A DNA stretch of 64,000 nucleotides from Alphaproteobacteria bacterium (GTDB lineage Bacteria; Myxococcota_A; UBA796; GCA-2862545). Both the position numbers and the translations under genes were made by a program. The notes under the pieces were generated by a model. The model saw nothing but the letters and a program-made list of their open reading frames with translations, did no database searches and had not been told where the DNA came from. Location: positions 103,878 to 167,877 of the forward strand of contig JACKEO010000011.1 in assembly GCA_020632955.1 (NCBI GenBank). The letters run 5' to 3'. Positions 43,434 to 51,803 of this stretch are shown in pieces (positions within the stretch are counted from its first letter, which is position 1; each line of letters starts with the position of its first letter).

Positions 43434-45682
43434 ACCTGCTCACCACCGGCGCCGCGCGCGAGCGCACCGGCGGCTGCCCCTTCCACCGCGCCCTGGGCCT
43501 GCCCACCCCTACGCGGACCGTCACCCCGTCCACGGCCCTGTCCACCCTCCCCCGGGCCGCCACCGCACCCCTGGTCCGCGGCCTGCCCGGGATCGGTTCG
43601 GGCCTGCAGCTCCTGCGCGACCCCTACGGCTGGTGGCCCCGCCAGCTGCAGACCCACGGGCCCGTCTTCCGGGTGCGCCTGCCCATCGAGGGCGGCACCT
43701 GGATCGCGCTCGCCGGGCGGGAGGCGAACGAGCTGCTCGCGAAGGAGGGCCACCGCCTCTTCTCGCAGGCGATGACCTACCCGAAGGCCGAGAAGGTCCT
43801 GAAGACCCCGCTGCACCCGAGCATCACCGAGGGCGACCTCCAGCAGCACCTCCGCCGTCAGGTGGCCCCGGGCTTCTCCCGTCAGGCGGCCGCCCCCCAC
43901 CTCCCGCAGATGCTCGAGGTCACCCGGGCGATCGTCGACCAGCTCGAGCCCGGCCGCTCCTTCAACGTCACCGAGTGGACCTCCCGCCTCGGCCTGAACG
44001 CGATGTCGATCTTCGCGACGGGGCAGCCCCTGGGCCACGACACCGACGGCTACCGCCAGTACGCCACCGTGTTCACCGGCGTCATCGCGATGAGCTGGCC
44101 GATGGCGATGATGCGCCTGCCCACGGTGCGGCGCACCCGCGAGGGGCTCGACGCGATGATCGCGCGCCGCCTGGCCGAGCACGCCGCGGTGCCCCCCGGC
44201 GAGGCGCGGCCGCCCGACTACTTCGACAGCCTGCTGCGCGGCACGCTCCCCGACGGCAGCCCGCTGCCCGACCGGGTGCGGGTGGTCTACGGCCAGATCC
44301 CCTTCAAGAACATGGGCGTGTACGCCGGTCGCGTGCTCAACCACGTGCTCTACCAGCTGGTGAAGCACCCCGAGGTGCTCGCGCGGGTGCTGCCCGAGAT
44401 CGACCGCGTGCTCGGCGCCGACGAGGTCACCCTGGAGTCCCTGGGCACCATGGAGGTCTTCAAGGCCGCCATCAAGGAGACCCTGCGCCTGCTGCCGATC
44501 GCGGTCGCCGTGCAGCGCACCGTGTGCGAGCCCTTCACCTTCGGCGGGTACCAGTTCGAGGTGGGCGACCGGATCTTCTTCCCCATCTCGGCCACCCACT
44601 TCCTGCCCGAGCACTTCCCCGACCCGGAGCGCTTCGACGTCGACCGCTTCCTCGACGGCGGCCCGGACGTGCCCCGCCACGTCTACAACCCCTTCGGCGT
44701 GGGCCACCACAGCTGCGTGGCCCGCGGCCTGTTCGAGAGCATCACCCTGCTCACCGTGGGCACGATCCTGCAGCGGCGACGGCTGGAGGCGCCCTACACG
44801 CTGCGCACCATCGTCGACGCACTGCCGGGCCCGTGGCCGTGGCACCGCATGGACGTGCGGGCCGCCCGCGCGCCCGAGCCGGTCACCGCCACCTCCGCCG
44901 TGGCCGTGGCCCCCCGCCTCGCGCCACGCTGGCTGGCGCTGCTCGGTGACGTGCCCGAGGTCCGCCTCGAGGAGGGCGCCACGCTGTTCCACGAGGGCGA
45001 CGACCCCGACCGCGTCTACGTCGTCGTGGAGGGCATGCTGAGGGTCCACCGCACCTGCCAGGGGCGCGACACCACGCTCGCGGGCCTCGGCGCCGGGCAG
45101 GTCGTGGGCGAGATCGGCATCCTGCAGGGCGTGCCGCGCACCGCCAGCGTCACCGCCACGGTGCCCACGCGCCTGCTGGCCGTGGACGCCGACCGCTTCG
45201 TCGACCTCGTCACCCAGGCCGACCTCACCGCGTCGGAGCTCGCCGACGCCGCCCTGCGGCGCCACGCCTGCACCCTGCTGGCGGCCTCCCTGGGCGCGCC
45301 GCACGCCCCCGAGGCCCCCGACGTCGGCCGCGTGGAGGCCATGACCGTGGGGCCCGAGCACACGCTGCTGCGCCAGGGCGAGGCGGGCGACCACGCCTTC
45401 CTGCTGGTGGAGGGCGCCGTCGAGGTGGTGGTCACCCGTCCCGACGGCAGCGAGCGCGTGCGCACCACCCTGCAGGCCCCCGACCTCTTCGGCGAGATCG
45501 CGCTGCTGCAGGGGTGCCCGCGGAGCGCCACGGTGCGCACCGCCCGCGAAGGCGCGCGGCTGCTCCGCCTGGATCGGGCCGCCTTCGAGGCCTGCGCAGC
45601 CCAGGACAGCGTGCGTCCCGAGCTGGCCTGGCTGTCGGCGAACCGTGCCCTGCGCGCAGCCCGCACCCTCGTGGACGCCTGA
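43424..45682 (+). CDS. Cytochrome P450 fused to two cyclic-nucleotide-binding domains
   Basis: A 752-residue fusion. Residues 1-485 are a P450: ExxR at Glu352-Arg355 (KETLRLLP) and heme loop FGVGHHSCVARG with Cys431. The I-helix, placed by its HPEV anchor, reads NMGVYA where most P450s have AGxETT, so the acid-alcohol pair for oxygen activation is missing. Residues about 505-630 and 635-745 are two CNB domains; GEIGILQGVPRTAS and FGEIALLQGCPRSA keep the Glu and Arg of the cAMP/cGMP phosphate-binding cassette. ATG 43424 has GAGGTG upstream and lies inside the Rieske gene. Activity may be gated by cyclic nucleotides and may be isomerase- or peroxide-type rather than monooxygenase. Confidence 0.88.
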   Translation: MSLNLLTTGAARERTGGCPFHRALGLPTPTRTVTPSTALSTLPRAATAPLVRGLPGIGSGLQLLRDPYGWWPRQLQTHGPVFRVRLPIEGGTWIALAGREANELLAKEGHRLFSQAMTYPKAEKVLKTPLHPSITEGDLQQHLRRQVAPGFSRQAAAPHLPQMLEVTRAIVDQLEPGRSFNVTEWTSRLGLNAMSIFATGQPLGHDTDGYRQYATVFTGVIAMSWPMAMMRLPTVRRTREGLDAMIARRLAEHAAVPPGEARPPDYFDSLLRGTLPDGSPLPDRVRVVYGQIPFKNMGVYAGRVLNHVLYQLVKHPEVLARVLPEIDRVLGADEVTLESLGTMEVFKAAIKETLRLLPIAVAVQRTVCEPFTFGGYQFEVGDRIFFPISATHFLPEHFPDPERFDVDRFLDGGPDVPRHVYNPFGVGHHSCVARGLFESITLLTVGTILQRRRLEAPYTLRTIVDALPGPWPWHRMDVRAARAPEPVTATSAVAVAPRLAPRWLALLGDVPEVRLEEGATLFHEGDDPDRVYVVVEGMLRVHRTCQGRDTTLAGLGAGQVVGEIGILQGVPRTASVTATVPTRLLAVDADRFVDLVTQADLTASELADAALRRHACTLLAASLGAPHAPEAPDVGRVEAMTVGPEHTLLRQGEAGDHAFLLVEGAVEVVVTRPDGSERVRTTLQAPDLFGEIALLQGCPRSATVRTAREGARLLRLDRAAFEACAAQDSVRPELAWLSANRALRAARTLVDA

Positions 45683-45697
45683 CCGCCCGCGCGCCGA

Positions 45698-46072
45698 TCA
45701 GTCCTTCACGACGAGGACGTCGCGGCGCACGCCCGAGCCGATGTTCCACGAGGCGACCGCGCTGGTGGCCCCCACCACCAGCGTGCCCAGGAGCGCCGCC
45801 CAGAAGCCGCTCACGCTGAAGCCGGGCAGCAGCGCCGCCACCAGGCCGAACATCGCCGCGTTCACCACGAGCAGGAAGAGGCCGAGGGTGACCACGGTGA
45901 GCGGCAGCGTGAGCAGCACGAGCACCGGTCGCACGAAGGCGTTGACGATGCCCATGAGCAGTGCCGCGAGCACCAGCGTGCCCACGCCGTCGATCACCAC
46001 CCCGGGCACGATGGCCGAGGCCAGCCAGAGGCCGAGCATCGCGATGACGAGGCGGACGAAGAAGCCGGGCAT
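45698..46072 (-). CDS. Phage-holin-4/YvlD-like small membrane protein
   Basis: A 124-residue protein with four hydrophobic helices. MGIVNAFVRPVLVLLTLPLT followed by TLGLFLLVVNA is the conserved signature of the YvlD / phage holin family 4 membrane proteins. Members are widespread and mostly uncharacterised; despite the name there is no lysis cassette nearby. It converges with the P450 fusion gene 15 bp away. Confidence 0.82.
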   Translation of the reverse strand: MPGFFVRLVIAMLGLWLASAIVPGVVIDGVGTLVLAALLMGIVNAFVRPVLVLLTLPLTVVTLGLFLLVVNAAMFGLVAALLPGFSVSGFWAALLGTLVVGATSAVASWNIGSGVRRDVLVVKD

Positions 46073-46219
46073 GCACCCCGGTATCGCGTGGAACCGCGAT
46101 GCGACCGCGCACCGCGAACCGGAGGTGTCCCCCCGTCACAGGAAGGACGACCCCGCCCCCCGCGGGACGCCGTCGCCCCCGACGGCACCCGGCAGCCCCC
46201 TGCCGGCCAGGAGGCCCCC

Positions 46220-46714
46220 ATGACCGCCATCCTCGCCCTGCTCTGGCTCGCGCTGCCCGCCGAGGCCGCCCAGGCCCCCGAGATCCGTGCCGAGCCCGAC
46301 GGCAGCGTCGTCGGTCGCATGGTGCTCGACGCCGCCCGCGACGAGGTGATCGAGGCGCTGCAGGACACCCGCCGCGTGGGCCGGTGGTCGCCTTCGGTGG
46401 TCGACGTGGCGTCCGCGCCCCGCGGGCGCTGCGAGGAGGTCACGCTCACCCTGCGCGGCTGGTTCTTCCCGATGATCGTCACCGCCGAGCGCTGCCCCAC
46501 CGACCAGGGCTTCTCGCAGCAGCTGGTCGACAGCAACGTCTTCCGCCGCTGGGGCGCCGAGTGGGAGGTGGAGACCACGCCGGCCGGCACCGAGGTGCGC
46601 TACCGGCTGGAGTCCGAGATCTCCCTGCCGGTCACCACGGGCTTCGTGCAGCGCAAGACCGTGGCCTCCATGCAGGTGGAGCTGCAGGCCCTGGCGGCGG
46701 CGGTGGGAGGCTGA
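46220..46714 (+). CDS. Exported SRPBCC/START-like protein
   Basis: A 164-residue protein beginning at ATG 46220 with AGGAGG upstream. The first 18 residues are a signal peptide (LLWLALPAEA). The remainder matches the SRPBCC helix-grip pattern: DAARDEVIEALQDTRRVGRWSP, then beta strands ending in a long C-terminal helix. Such domains bind hydrophobic ligands. Export is unusual for the family but fits a lipid-binding periplasmic role. Confidence 0.7.
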   Translation: MTAILALLWLALPAEAAQAPEIRAEPDGSVVGRMVLDAARDEVIEALQDTRRVGRWSPSVVDVASAPRGRCEEVTLTLRGWFFPMIVTAERCPTDQGFSQQLVDSNVFRRWGAEWEVETTPAGTEVRYRLESEISLPVTTGFVQRKTVASMQVELQALAAAVGG

Positions 46715-46838
46715 CCTCCCCGCCCAGGATCCCCGTCTCCAGGGCGTCCACCAAGGTGTTGCAGACCACTTCCGGGCCTGCATCGCCCGCTGCGCGGGTA
46801 CCGCAAGGAAGCCCCACGCAGAAGGCCCTCGGCGGGGA

Positions 46839-46844
46839 TAGCGT
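46839..46844 (+). promoter_or_regulatory. Putative -10 element (TAGCGT)
   Basis: TAGCGT fits TAnnnT, 19 bp before the ATG at 46864, with GGAGG in between. Confidence 0.35.
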
Positions 46845-46863
46845 CCGCCGTCCTGGAGGCACC

Positions 46864-47568
46864 ATGCGCGCGTCGCTCACCGCCGCCCTCGTCGGCACCA
46901 CCCTCGTCGTCACGATCCCCGAGGCGGTGGCCGGCACCATCGCGTGGACGGATCCCGCCACCCGCGCGCTCCAGATCAGCTGGTCGAGCCAGGCCGCCCG
47001 CGACCTCGCGAAGGTGCTCCTGCCCGGCAAGCACGAGCTGTCGGACGACGCCGACCCGCGCCGGCTCGGCCCCGGCGGCGGCGTGCTCCTGCACAGCTAC
47101 AACGGCATCTTCCTCGAGCTCGACCCCCAGAGCGGCCTCATCGAGGCCCTCCGCAAGGACGCCGACGGCACGCTGCTGCGGCGCGTCCTGGTCGACGTCT
47201 TCGCCGCGGGCCCGTCCGTGTTCAAGAAGGGCGGCGACACCGAGGTGATGGTGACGCTGTCGGTGGCCGCCGCGGCGAACGGGGCCAGCCTGCTGTCGAA
47301 GGACGCCCCGACCACCCGCACCCGCTTCCTGGTGGACGTGGTGCGCTACCAGGTCGTGAAGGGCACGCCGCAGGTCGTGGACCGTGCGCAGCTCGCCTAC
47401 GACGCCTCCACGCTGCGGCCCACGCTCAGCGCGAAGAAGGCCAAGGAGTACACCGAGCCCTACCTCGGGAACGGCGGCCCGCTGGTGTACTGGAACCTCG
47501 GGGCCGCGCCCACCGGCTGGTACACGCCCGCCACCTACTGGGACGCGCCCGTCAGCGTCGAGAAGTGA
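46864..47568 (+). CDS. Hypothetical exported protein, 234 residues
   Basis: ATG 46864 has GGAGG four bases upstream and opens a signal peptide ending near EAVAG. The mature protein is a mix of strands and short helices with a Lys-rich middle (SAKKAKEY) and a Gly/Tyr/Trp-rich end (YWNLGAAPTGWYTPATYWD). No family recognised. Its stop overlaps the GTG of the sulfotransferase-like gene (GTGA), implying joint expression. Confidence 0.65.
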   Translation: MRASLTAALVGTTLVVTIPEAVAGTIAWTDPATRALQISWSSQAARDLAKVLLPGKHELSDDADPRRLGPGGGVLLHSYNGIFLELDPQSGLIEALRKDADGTLLRRVLVDVFAAGPSVFKKGGDTEVMVTLSVAAAANGASLLSKDAPTTRTRFLVDVVRYQVVKGTPQVVDRAQLAYDASTLRPTLSAKKAKEYTEPYLGNGGPLVYWNLGAAPTGWYTPATYWDAPVSVEK

Positions 47569-48422
47569 TCAGCTACCAGCACCAGCTCGTCTTCGTGCAC
47601 GTGCCCAAGTGCGCGGGCATGGCCGTGGAGGAGGCGCTGGGCGGGCTGCCGCTCCCCCAGCGGAGCGAGCAGCACTTCACGGGCCACCAGTACGCCCGCT
47701 ACCACCCCCAGGAGTGGGCGCGCTTCCACAGGTTCGCGGTGGTGCGCGACCCCATCCGGCGGTGCCTGTCGTACGTGCGCTTCCTGCGCCGGTGGGACGC
47801 CACGTGGCGCAAGCACCTGCGTGACGTGCCCGAGGAGACCCTGCTCCGCGACGCGCTCATGTCCACCAACCTGCTCACCACCCACGCCCCCGCGCGGATG
47901 CTGACGGGGGAGGAGGAGGTGCTGAAGGTGGAGGAGCTGGCGACCGCCTGGCCCGCCTTCGCCGCCCGCCACGACCTGCCCGACGAGCTCCCACGGCACA
48001 ACGCCTCGCCGGGGTCCACCTCACGCGACCAGCTCTCGCCGGGCACGCAGCTCATGATCTGGGCCCGCTTCCCCGACGACTTCGCCCGTCACGGCTACGC
48101 CCGGCCCGACGTGGACTTCCACGCGCTCCCCCCGTCCGAGCAGGGTGCCGTGATGTGGGCCCGCCTCCGGGGCTGGGCGGTGCGCTTCGCCGAGCAGGGG
48201 GGTCCGGAGGCCTCCGCCGAGGCCCGCCGCAGCCTCGACGCCTGGCTGGCCGACCTCCCCGACCCCGCCTGGCGTCGGCGATTCGAGGACGTCGTGGCCC
48301 AGCACCCGCCGCCGCTGGCCCCCCTCGGCAACCTCGCGTACTGGACGGAGGTGGTGCACGACCGCGTGCGCGCCCAGCTCGGCCAGCCGCTGTGGGAGCC
48401 GTGGCATCCCGCGGATCACTGA
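47565..48422 (+). CDS. Sulfotransferase-family protein
   Basis: A 285-residue soluble protein starting at GTG 47565. LVFVHVPKCAGMAVEEAL is the 5-prime-phosphosulfate-binding loop of the PAPS-dependent sulfotransferase superfamily (HxPKxAGxS form), and FAVVRDPIRRCLSYVRFL is the 3-prime-phosphate-binding strand-helix. The Arg/Trp-rich middle could bind an anionic acceptor, and the 100-residue C-terminus is not typical. Acceptor unknown; carbohydrate acceptors are common for this subgroup. It is translationally coupled to the exported protein before it. Confidence 0.78.
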   Translation: MISYQHQLVFVHVPKCAGMAVEEALGGLPLPQRSEQHFTGHQYARYHPQEWARFHRFAVVRDPIRRCLSYVRFLRRWDATWRKHLRDVPEETLLRDALMSTNLLTTHAPARMLTGEEEVLKVEELATAWPAFAARHDLPDELPRHNASPGSTSRDQLSPGTQLMIWARFPDDFARHGYARPDVDFHALPPSEQGAVMWARLRGWAVRFAEQGGPEASAEARRSLDAWLADLPDPAWRRRFEDVVAQHPPPLAPLGNLAYWTEVVHDRVRAQLGQPLWEPWHPADH

Positions 48423-48428
48423 CCCCGG

Positions 48429-49604
48429 TCAGTCCACCCGTCCGAAGTACCAGAGCAGCCACCCCCCCGCCGACAGGCCCATCACCAGGGACCACAGCGG
48501 GTTGTGGAACAGCTGCGCGAGGTCGCCCTCGCGCACGAGGACCGCGCGGGCGCGCCGCGCGAGTGCCACCCCCATGCCGCCGACCCACACGATGGACATG
48601 CCCGACCCGAGCTCCGCGCCGTCGCCGCCCCAGACCGCCTGGCGCACGACGCCCGCGAGCACCACCAGCCAGGCCACCACCAGACCTGCCGTCACGGCGC
48701 GGCTCTCGGGGGAAGCGGGCGCCCGGGCGGCCGCGACGGGCGCCTCCCCATCGGTCGACGCCCGGCTCGTGACCAGCTCACCCATCACCGCGAACAGGGG
48801 TCGCAGGTCGGCCCGCAGCGACGGCCCCGCCCGGTAGACGTGCACCGCGGGCTCGTCGGAGCGCGTGGCGGGTCGCTGCCCCGCCGACGCCTCCCACGCG
48901 CTGCGCACGGTGTGCCGGAAGAGCGCGTCGTCGGTGGTGTCGTCCAGCAGGAAGACCACGTCGTCGAGCGACCGGTGGCGCAGCAGGTACCCCACCTCGT
49001 ACGCGCAGCCCCTGCGGTCCACGTCGAAGCCCCTCAGGTCCATCAGCACCACGTCGCACCAGGCCACCAGGCGCCCCACGGTCGCCTTCCAGAGGTCGTC
49101 GTAGGCCACGAGGCGGATCGACCGGAAGCCGCCGCGGAACAGCCCGGAGCTCTCCAGCTCCAGCCGCCGCTCCAGCGCATCGAGGTTGCGTCCGGCGCCC
49201 GCGCGCAGACCCACCACCCACACCCCGAGCAGCACCAGCACGAAGCACGCGTGGTACACGGCCGCCACCGCCAGCGCGGCCACGAGCGTCTGCCACACGG
49301 GCACCACCGCCACCGCCGCAGCCGCGGCGAGGAGGTGGGGCACCGCGGGCGTGAGCACGCGAGAGCTGCCGAGCGCCTCGTCGGCAGGGTCGGCGCCCAC
49401 CCGCGCGTGCATGAGGCTGCGCACCCGCCAGTCCACCAGCCGACCGGCGACCACGTGCAGGCCCACGCCGGCCAGGAAGAGCACCACGCCCACGGCCGGG
49501 TGGTCGTAGGAGATCGCGAGCAGCATCCAGGGCATCGTCACCGCCACCACGGGCACCCGGACGGCCAGGCCGAAGAGGAGGATGGGCGCCGCCACGCGCG
49601 CCAT
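48429..49604 (-). CDS. Uncharacterised membrane protein with MDLRGF motif domain
   Basis: A 391-residue protein with two hydrophobic helices near the N-terminus (20-60), two around residues 105-155, a cytoplasmic domain at 165-290 and two more TM helices at the C-terminus. The cytoplasmic part contains WCDVVLMDLRGFDVDRRGC, AYEVGYLLRHRSLDDVVFLLDDTTD and a following helix. The strand-loop order recalls nucleotide-binding or TIR/deoxyribosyltransferase-like folds, but I cannot place it. Similar MDLRGF membrane proteins exist widely without assigned role. ATG 49604; a GTG at 49610 is an alternative start. Confidence 0.55.
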   Translation of the reverse strand: MARVAAPILLFGLAVRVPVVAVTMPWMLLAISYDHPAVGVVLFLAGVGLHVVAGRLVDWRVRSLMHARVGADPADEALGSSRVLTPAVPHLLAAAAAVAVVPVWQTLVAALAVAAVYHACFVLVLLGVWVVGLRAGAGRNLDALERRLELESSGLFRGGFRSIRLVAYDDLWKATVGRLVAWCDVVLMDLRGFDVDRRGCAYEVGYLLRHRSLDDVVFLLDDTTDDALFRHTVRSAWEASAGQRPATRSDEPAVHVYRAGPSLRADLRPLFAVMGELVTSRASTDGEAPVAAARAPASPESRAVTAGLVVAWLVVLAGVVRQAVWGGDGAELGSGMSIVWVGGMGVALARRARAVLVREGDLAQLFHNPLWSLVMGLSAGGWLLWYFGRVD

Positions 49605-49632
49605 GGTCACGCGCACCCCCCGTGCGCCGGCC

Positions 49633-50109
49633 CTAGCACCGGGAGGCGGCGAGGCTCCGCGGACGCCGAAGGGCGCTCCCCCAGCGCACCAGACGCAGCG
49701 TCCCCACGATCCCCACGCCCATGGCCACCACGAAGGCCACCGACGACGAGGACCCGGTGGCGAGCCCCACCACCGCGGGCGCGGGACACAGCCCCGCCGC
49801 ACCCCAGCCCAGCCCGAACACCAGCGAACCTCCCACCAGCCGCGCGTCGATCGCGGTGGCCGTGGGCAGCACCACGGGCAGGCCGAGCGCGGACCGCCCG
49901 TCCGCGCCCCGCCACCACGCCGCCAGCCGGTACCACCCGAAGCAGGTGGTGGCGGCGATCGCCACCGCCAGCGCGGGCACCGGGCTCCAGTCGGCGCCGA
50001 GATCGAACCCCGCGCGCAGCGTGGCCGGATCCAGCAGCCCGGCCAGACCGAGCGAGACGGCGAACAGCGCGCCCGAGGCCCAGGCGACGCCCAGCGGCAG
50101 CGGCCTCAC
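49633..50109 (-). CDS. YeeE/YedE-type sulfur transporter, half 2 (DUF6691-like)
   Basis: A 158-residue membrane protein with four hydrophobic helices. GLGWGAAGLCPAPAVV is the G-x-GWG-x-x-G-x-CP-x-P motif of this half of the YeeE/YedE sulfur-transport superfamily (thiosulfate or sulfide-type uptake). The start GTG 50109 overlaps the upstream stop (GTGA), so the two halves are co-translated. Confidence 0.85.
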   Translation of the reverse strand: MRPLPLGVAWASGALFAVSLGLAGLLDPATLRAGFDLGADWSPVPALAVAIAATTCFGWYRLAAWWRGADGRSALGLPVVLPTATAIDARLVGGSLVFGLGWGAAGLCPAPAVVGLATGSSSSVAFVVAMGVGIVGTLRLVRWGSALRRPRSLAASRC

Positions 50110-50513
50110 AGCGCACCTCCATGGACGAGGCCGGCAGAGAAGACGGCACCCAGGGCGAAGCCCAGCGCAGCCACCACCGACCGGGGCGACAGCCGGGCGA
50201 GCCCGCACACGAGGTGACCGCTCGTGCACCCACGGGCGAGCGCCGCCCCCACGCCCACCAGGAGGCCCGCGCCCACCGACAGCCCGAGCGGCCGCTCGAC
50301 GGTGGGGAGCAGTCCGGGGGCCGTGGCCAGGATCAGCAGGCCCCCGCTCACCAGGCCCAGCAGGGCGGCGAGGCGGAAGGGCACGTCGTGTCCTGAGGCC
50401 ACACCGGCGACGAAGCCGGCCACGCCGAGGATCCGGCCGTCGAGGAGCATCAGCAGGCCCGCGGCCGTGCCGGCGCCGAGACCGCCGAGGAGGAGGGAGA
50501 GCATCGGGGACAT
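50106..50513 (-). CDS. YeeE/YedE-type sulfur transporter, half 1
   Basis: A 135-residue membrane protein with four helices and the RGCTSGHLVCGLARLSPRS signature, whose cysteines are thought to guide the sulfur substrate. It pairs with the gene directly downstream to form a full-length permease. The start is ATG 50513; on the minus strand TACCCT lies 9 bp before it, with GGAG in between. Confidence 0.85.
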   Translation of the reverse strand: MSPMLSLLLGGLGAGTAAGLLMLLDGRILGVAGFVAGVASGHDVPFRLAALLGLVSGGLLILATAPGLLPTVERPLGLSVGAGLLVGVGAALARGCTSGHLVCGLARLSPRSVVAALGFALGAVFSAGLVHGGAL

Positions 50514-50614
50514 GAGGACTCCAGGGTAGGCGGCTCCATCCGCCGCCTCGTCCCTGTCGCGTCCGCCCGTGTGGCCCACCGTGTGACCGCGCGTGGGAGC
50601 GCGCCACACGGCCG

Positions 50615-51718
50615 CTACAGGTAGACCTGCAGCTCCAGCCCCGCCACCAGCCGGAGCACCGGCGTGGGCAGCGAGGTGGCCACCACGCCGCCGCCGCGCA
50701 GCCCGATCACCACGTCGGGCGACCCCGAGTAGAAGATGCCACCCAGCAGGTTGTGGTCGAGCTGGTCGGCGCTCGCGGCGCCCACCGTGTCGCGGCGCCA
50801 CGCCGGGGCGTACTCCACCTGGAACGCCACGGGGAAGCGGGGCCAGCCGTCCAGCGTGAGCGCCACGCCCGGCTCGATGGCCATGTACGACCCGGTGACG
50901 GGCGTCTTCACGAAGTCCCCGTTGGCGTCCTGCGAGATCTCCTCGCCCTGCGTGGGCCCGCCGGTCATCTGGAAGGAGGCCTGCAGGGAGGCGAACGAGG
51001 CGAAGGCCTGGGCGAAGTTGAGGGAGCCGCCGCCGCCCAGCTCCGTGCTGTTCGTGATCGCCGTGGCCACGTCGCCCTCGCGCGGGATCTCGCCTGCCGA
51101 GGCACGCGTGTCGAAGACCTCCACGAGCGTGCCGGGCCGGATGTGCACCCCGGCGTCCCCGACGAACTTGCCGCGCACCGACATCTGGGTGCCGGTGCGC
51201 TCGATGCGGAAGAGCTTCACGCCCACGCCCACGTCCCAGTTCCCCGAGCCGATGGCGCCCACCGACAGGGCCGAGTCGATGTTGGACCCCACCACCACGT
51301 TGCCCGCGATGTGCGCGTAGATCATCGCCCAGCCCGCGAACTGGATGCTGCCGCGGCCCTGCAGCGACGCCCCCACCAGCAGCAGGTCGTAGGGCGTGCC
51401 GTCGGTGGCGATGGCACCCGGGTACGACAGCAGCGCGGCCGCCGTCGTCGACCCCACGGTGGACGTGACGAAGGCGTCGTCCACGCCGCCCGGGGCGAAG
51501 AAGCTGTGGCACTTGAGGCGCCGCAGGTCCGACTCGGTGCGCGGCAGCCGCTTCGCCAGCCGGGACCCGGGCCGCGGGCAGAGCACGCGGGTGTCGCCGC
51601 GTTCGTCGGCACCTCCCTCGTCGTGCTCGCCGTCGTGGGCCCACGCGGTGCCGCTCCCCGCACACGCGGCCAGGAGCAGCCCCCACCCCATCCCCACGGA
51701 CCTCGTCAGCGCGCGCAT
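50615..51718 (-). CDS. Outer-membrane-like beta-rich exported protein
   Basis: A 367-residue protein starting at ATG 51718 (preceded by GAGGGGG). The signal peptide could be lipoprotein-type (LLLAAC) or end at AWA. A His/Asp/Glu-rich segment (AHDGEHDEGG) follows, then a region of alternating strands with many Gly and aromatic residues that ends in a strand (LELQVYL), typical of beta-barrels. It lies close upstream of the sulfur transporter genes, on the same strand, so a role in uptake is possible. The His-rich stretch may bind metal. Family not recognised. Confidence 0.65.
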   Translation of the reverse strand: MRALTRSVGMGWGLLLAACAGSGTAWAHDGEHDEGGADERGDTRVLCPRPGSRLAKRLPRTESDLRRLKCHSFFAPGGVDDAFVTSTVGSTTAAALLSYPGAIATDGTPYDLLLVGASLQGRGSIQFAGWAMIYAHIAGNVVVGSNIDSALSVGAIGSGNWDVGVGVKLFRIERTGTQMSVRGKFVGDAGVHIRPGTLVEVFDTRASAGEIPREGDVATAITNSTELGGGGSLNFAQAFASFASLQASFQMTGGPTQGEEISQDANGDFVKTPVTGSYMAIEPGVALTLDGWPRFPVAFQVEYAPAWRRDTVGAASADQLDHNLLGGIFYSGSPDVVIGLRGGGVVATSLPTPVLRLVAGLELQVYL

Positions 51719-51803
51719 CGGACCCCCTCGCGACGTGCGACCGGAGGAGCCCGGACGCCCACGCAGCATCCCACGGTCTCCGACCGGCCCACAAGGACGG
51801 CCG

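Noticed and set aside
45698..46072. Holin of a prophage lysis cassette
   Set aside because: The family name is misleading; no endolysin, spanin or other phage gene is nearby.
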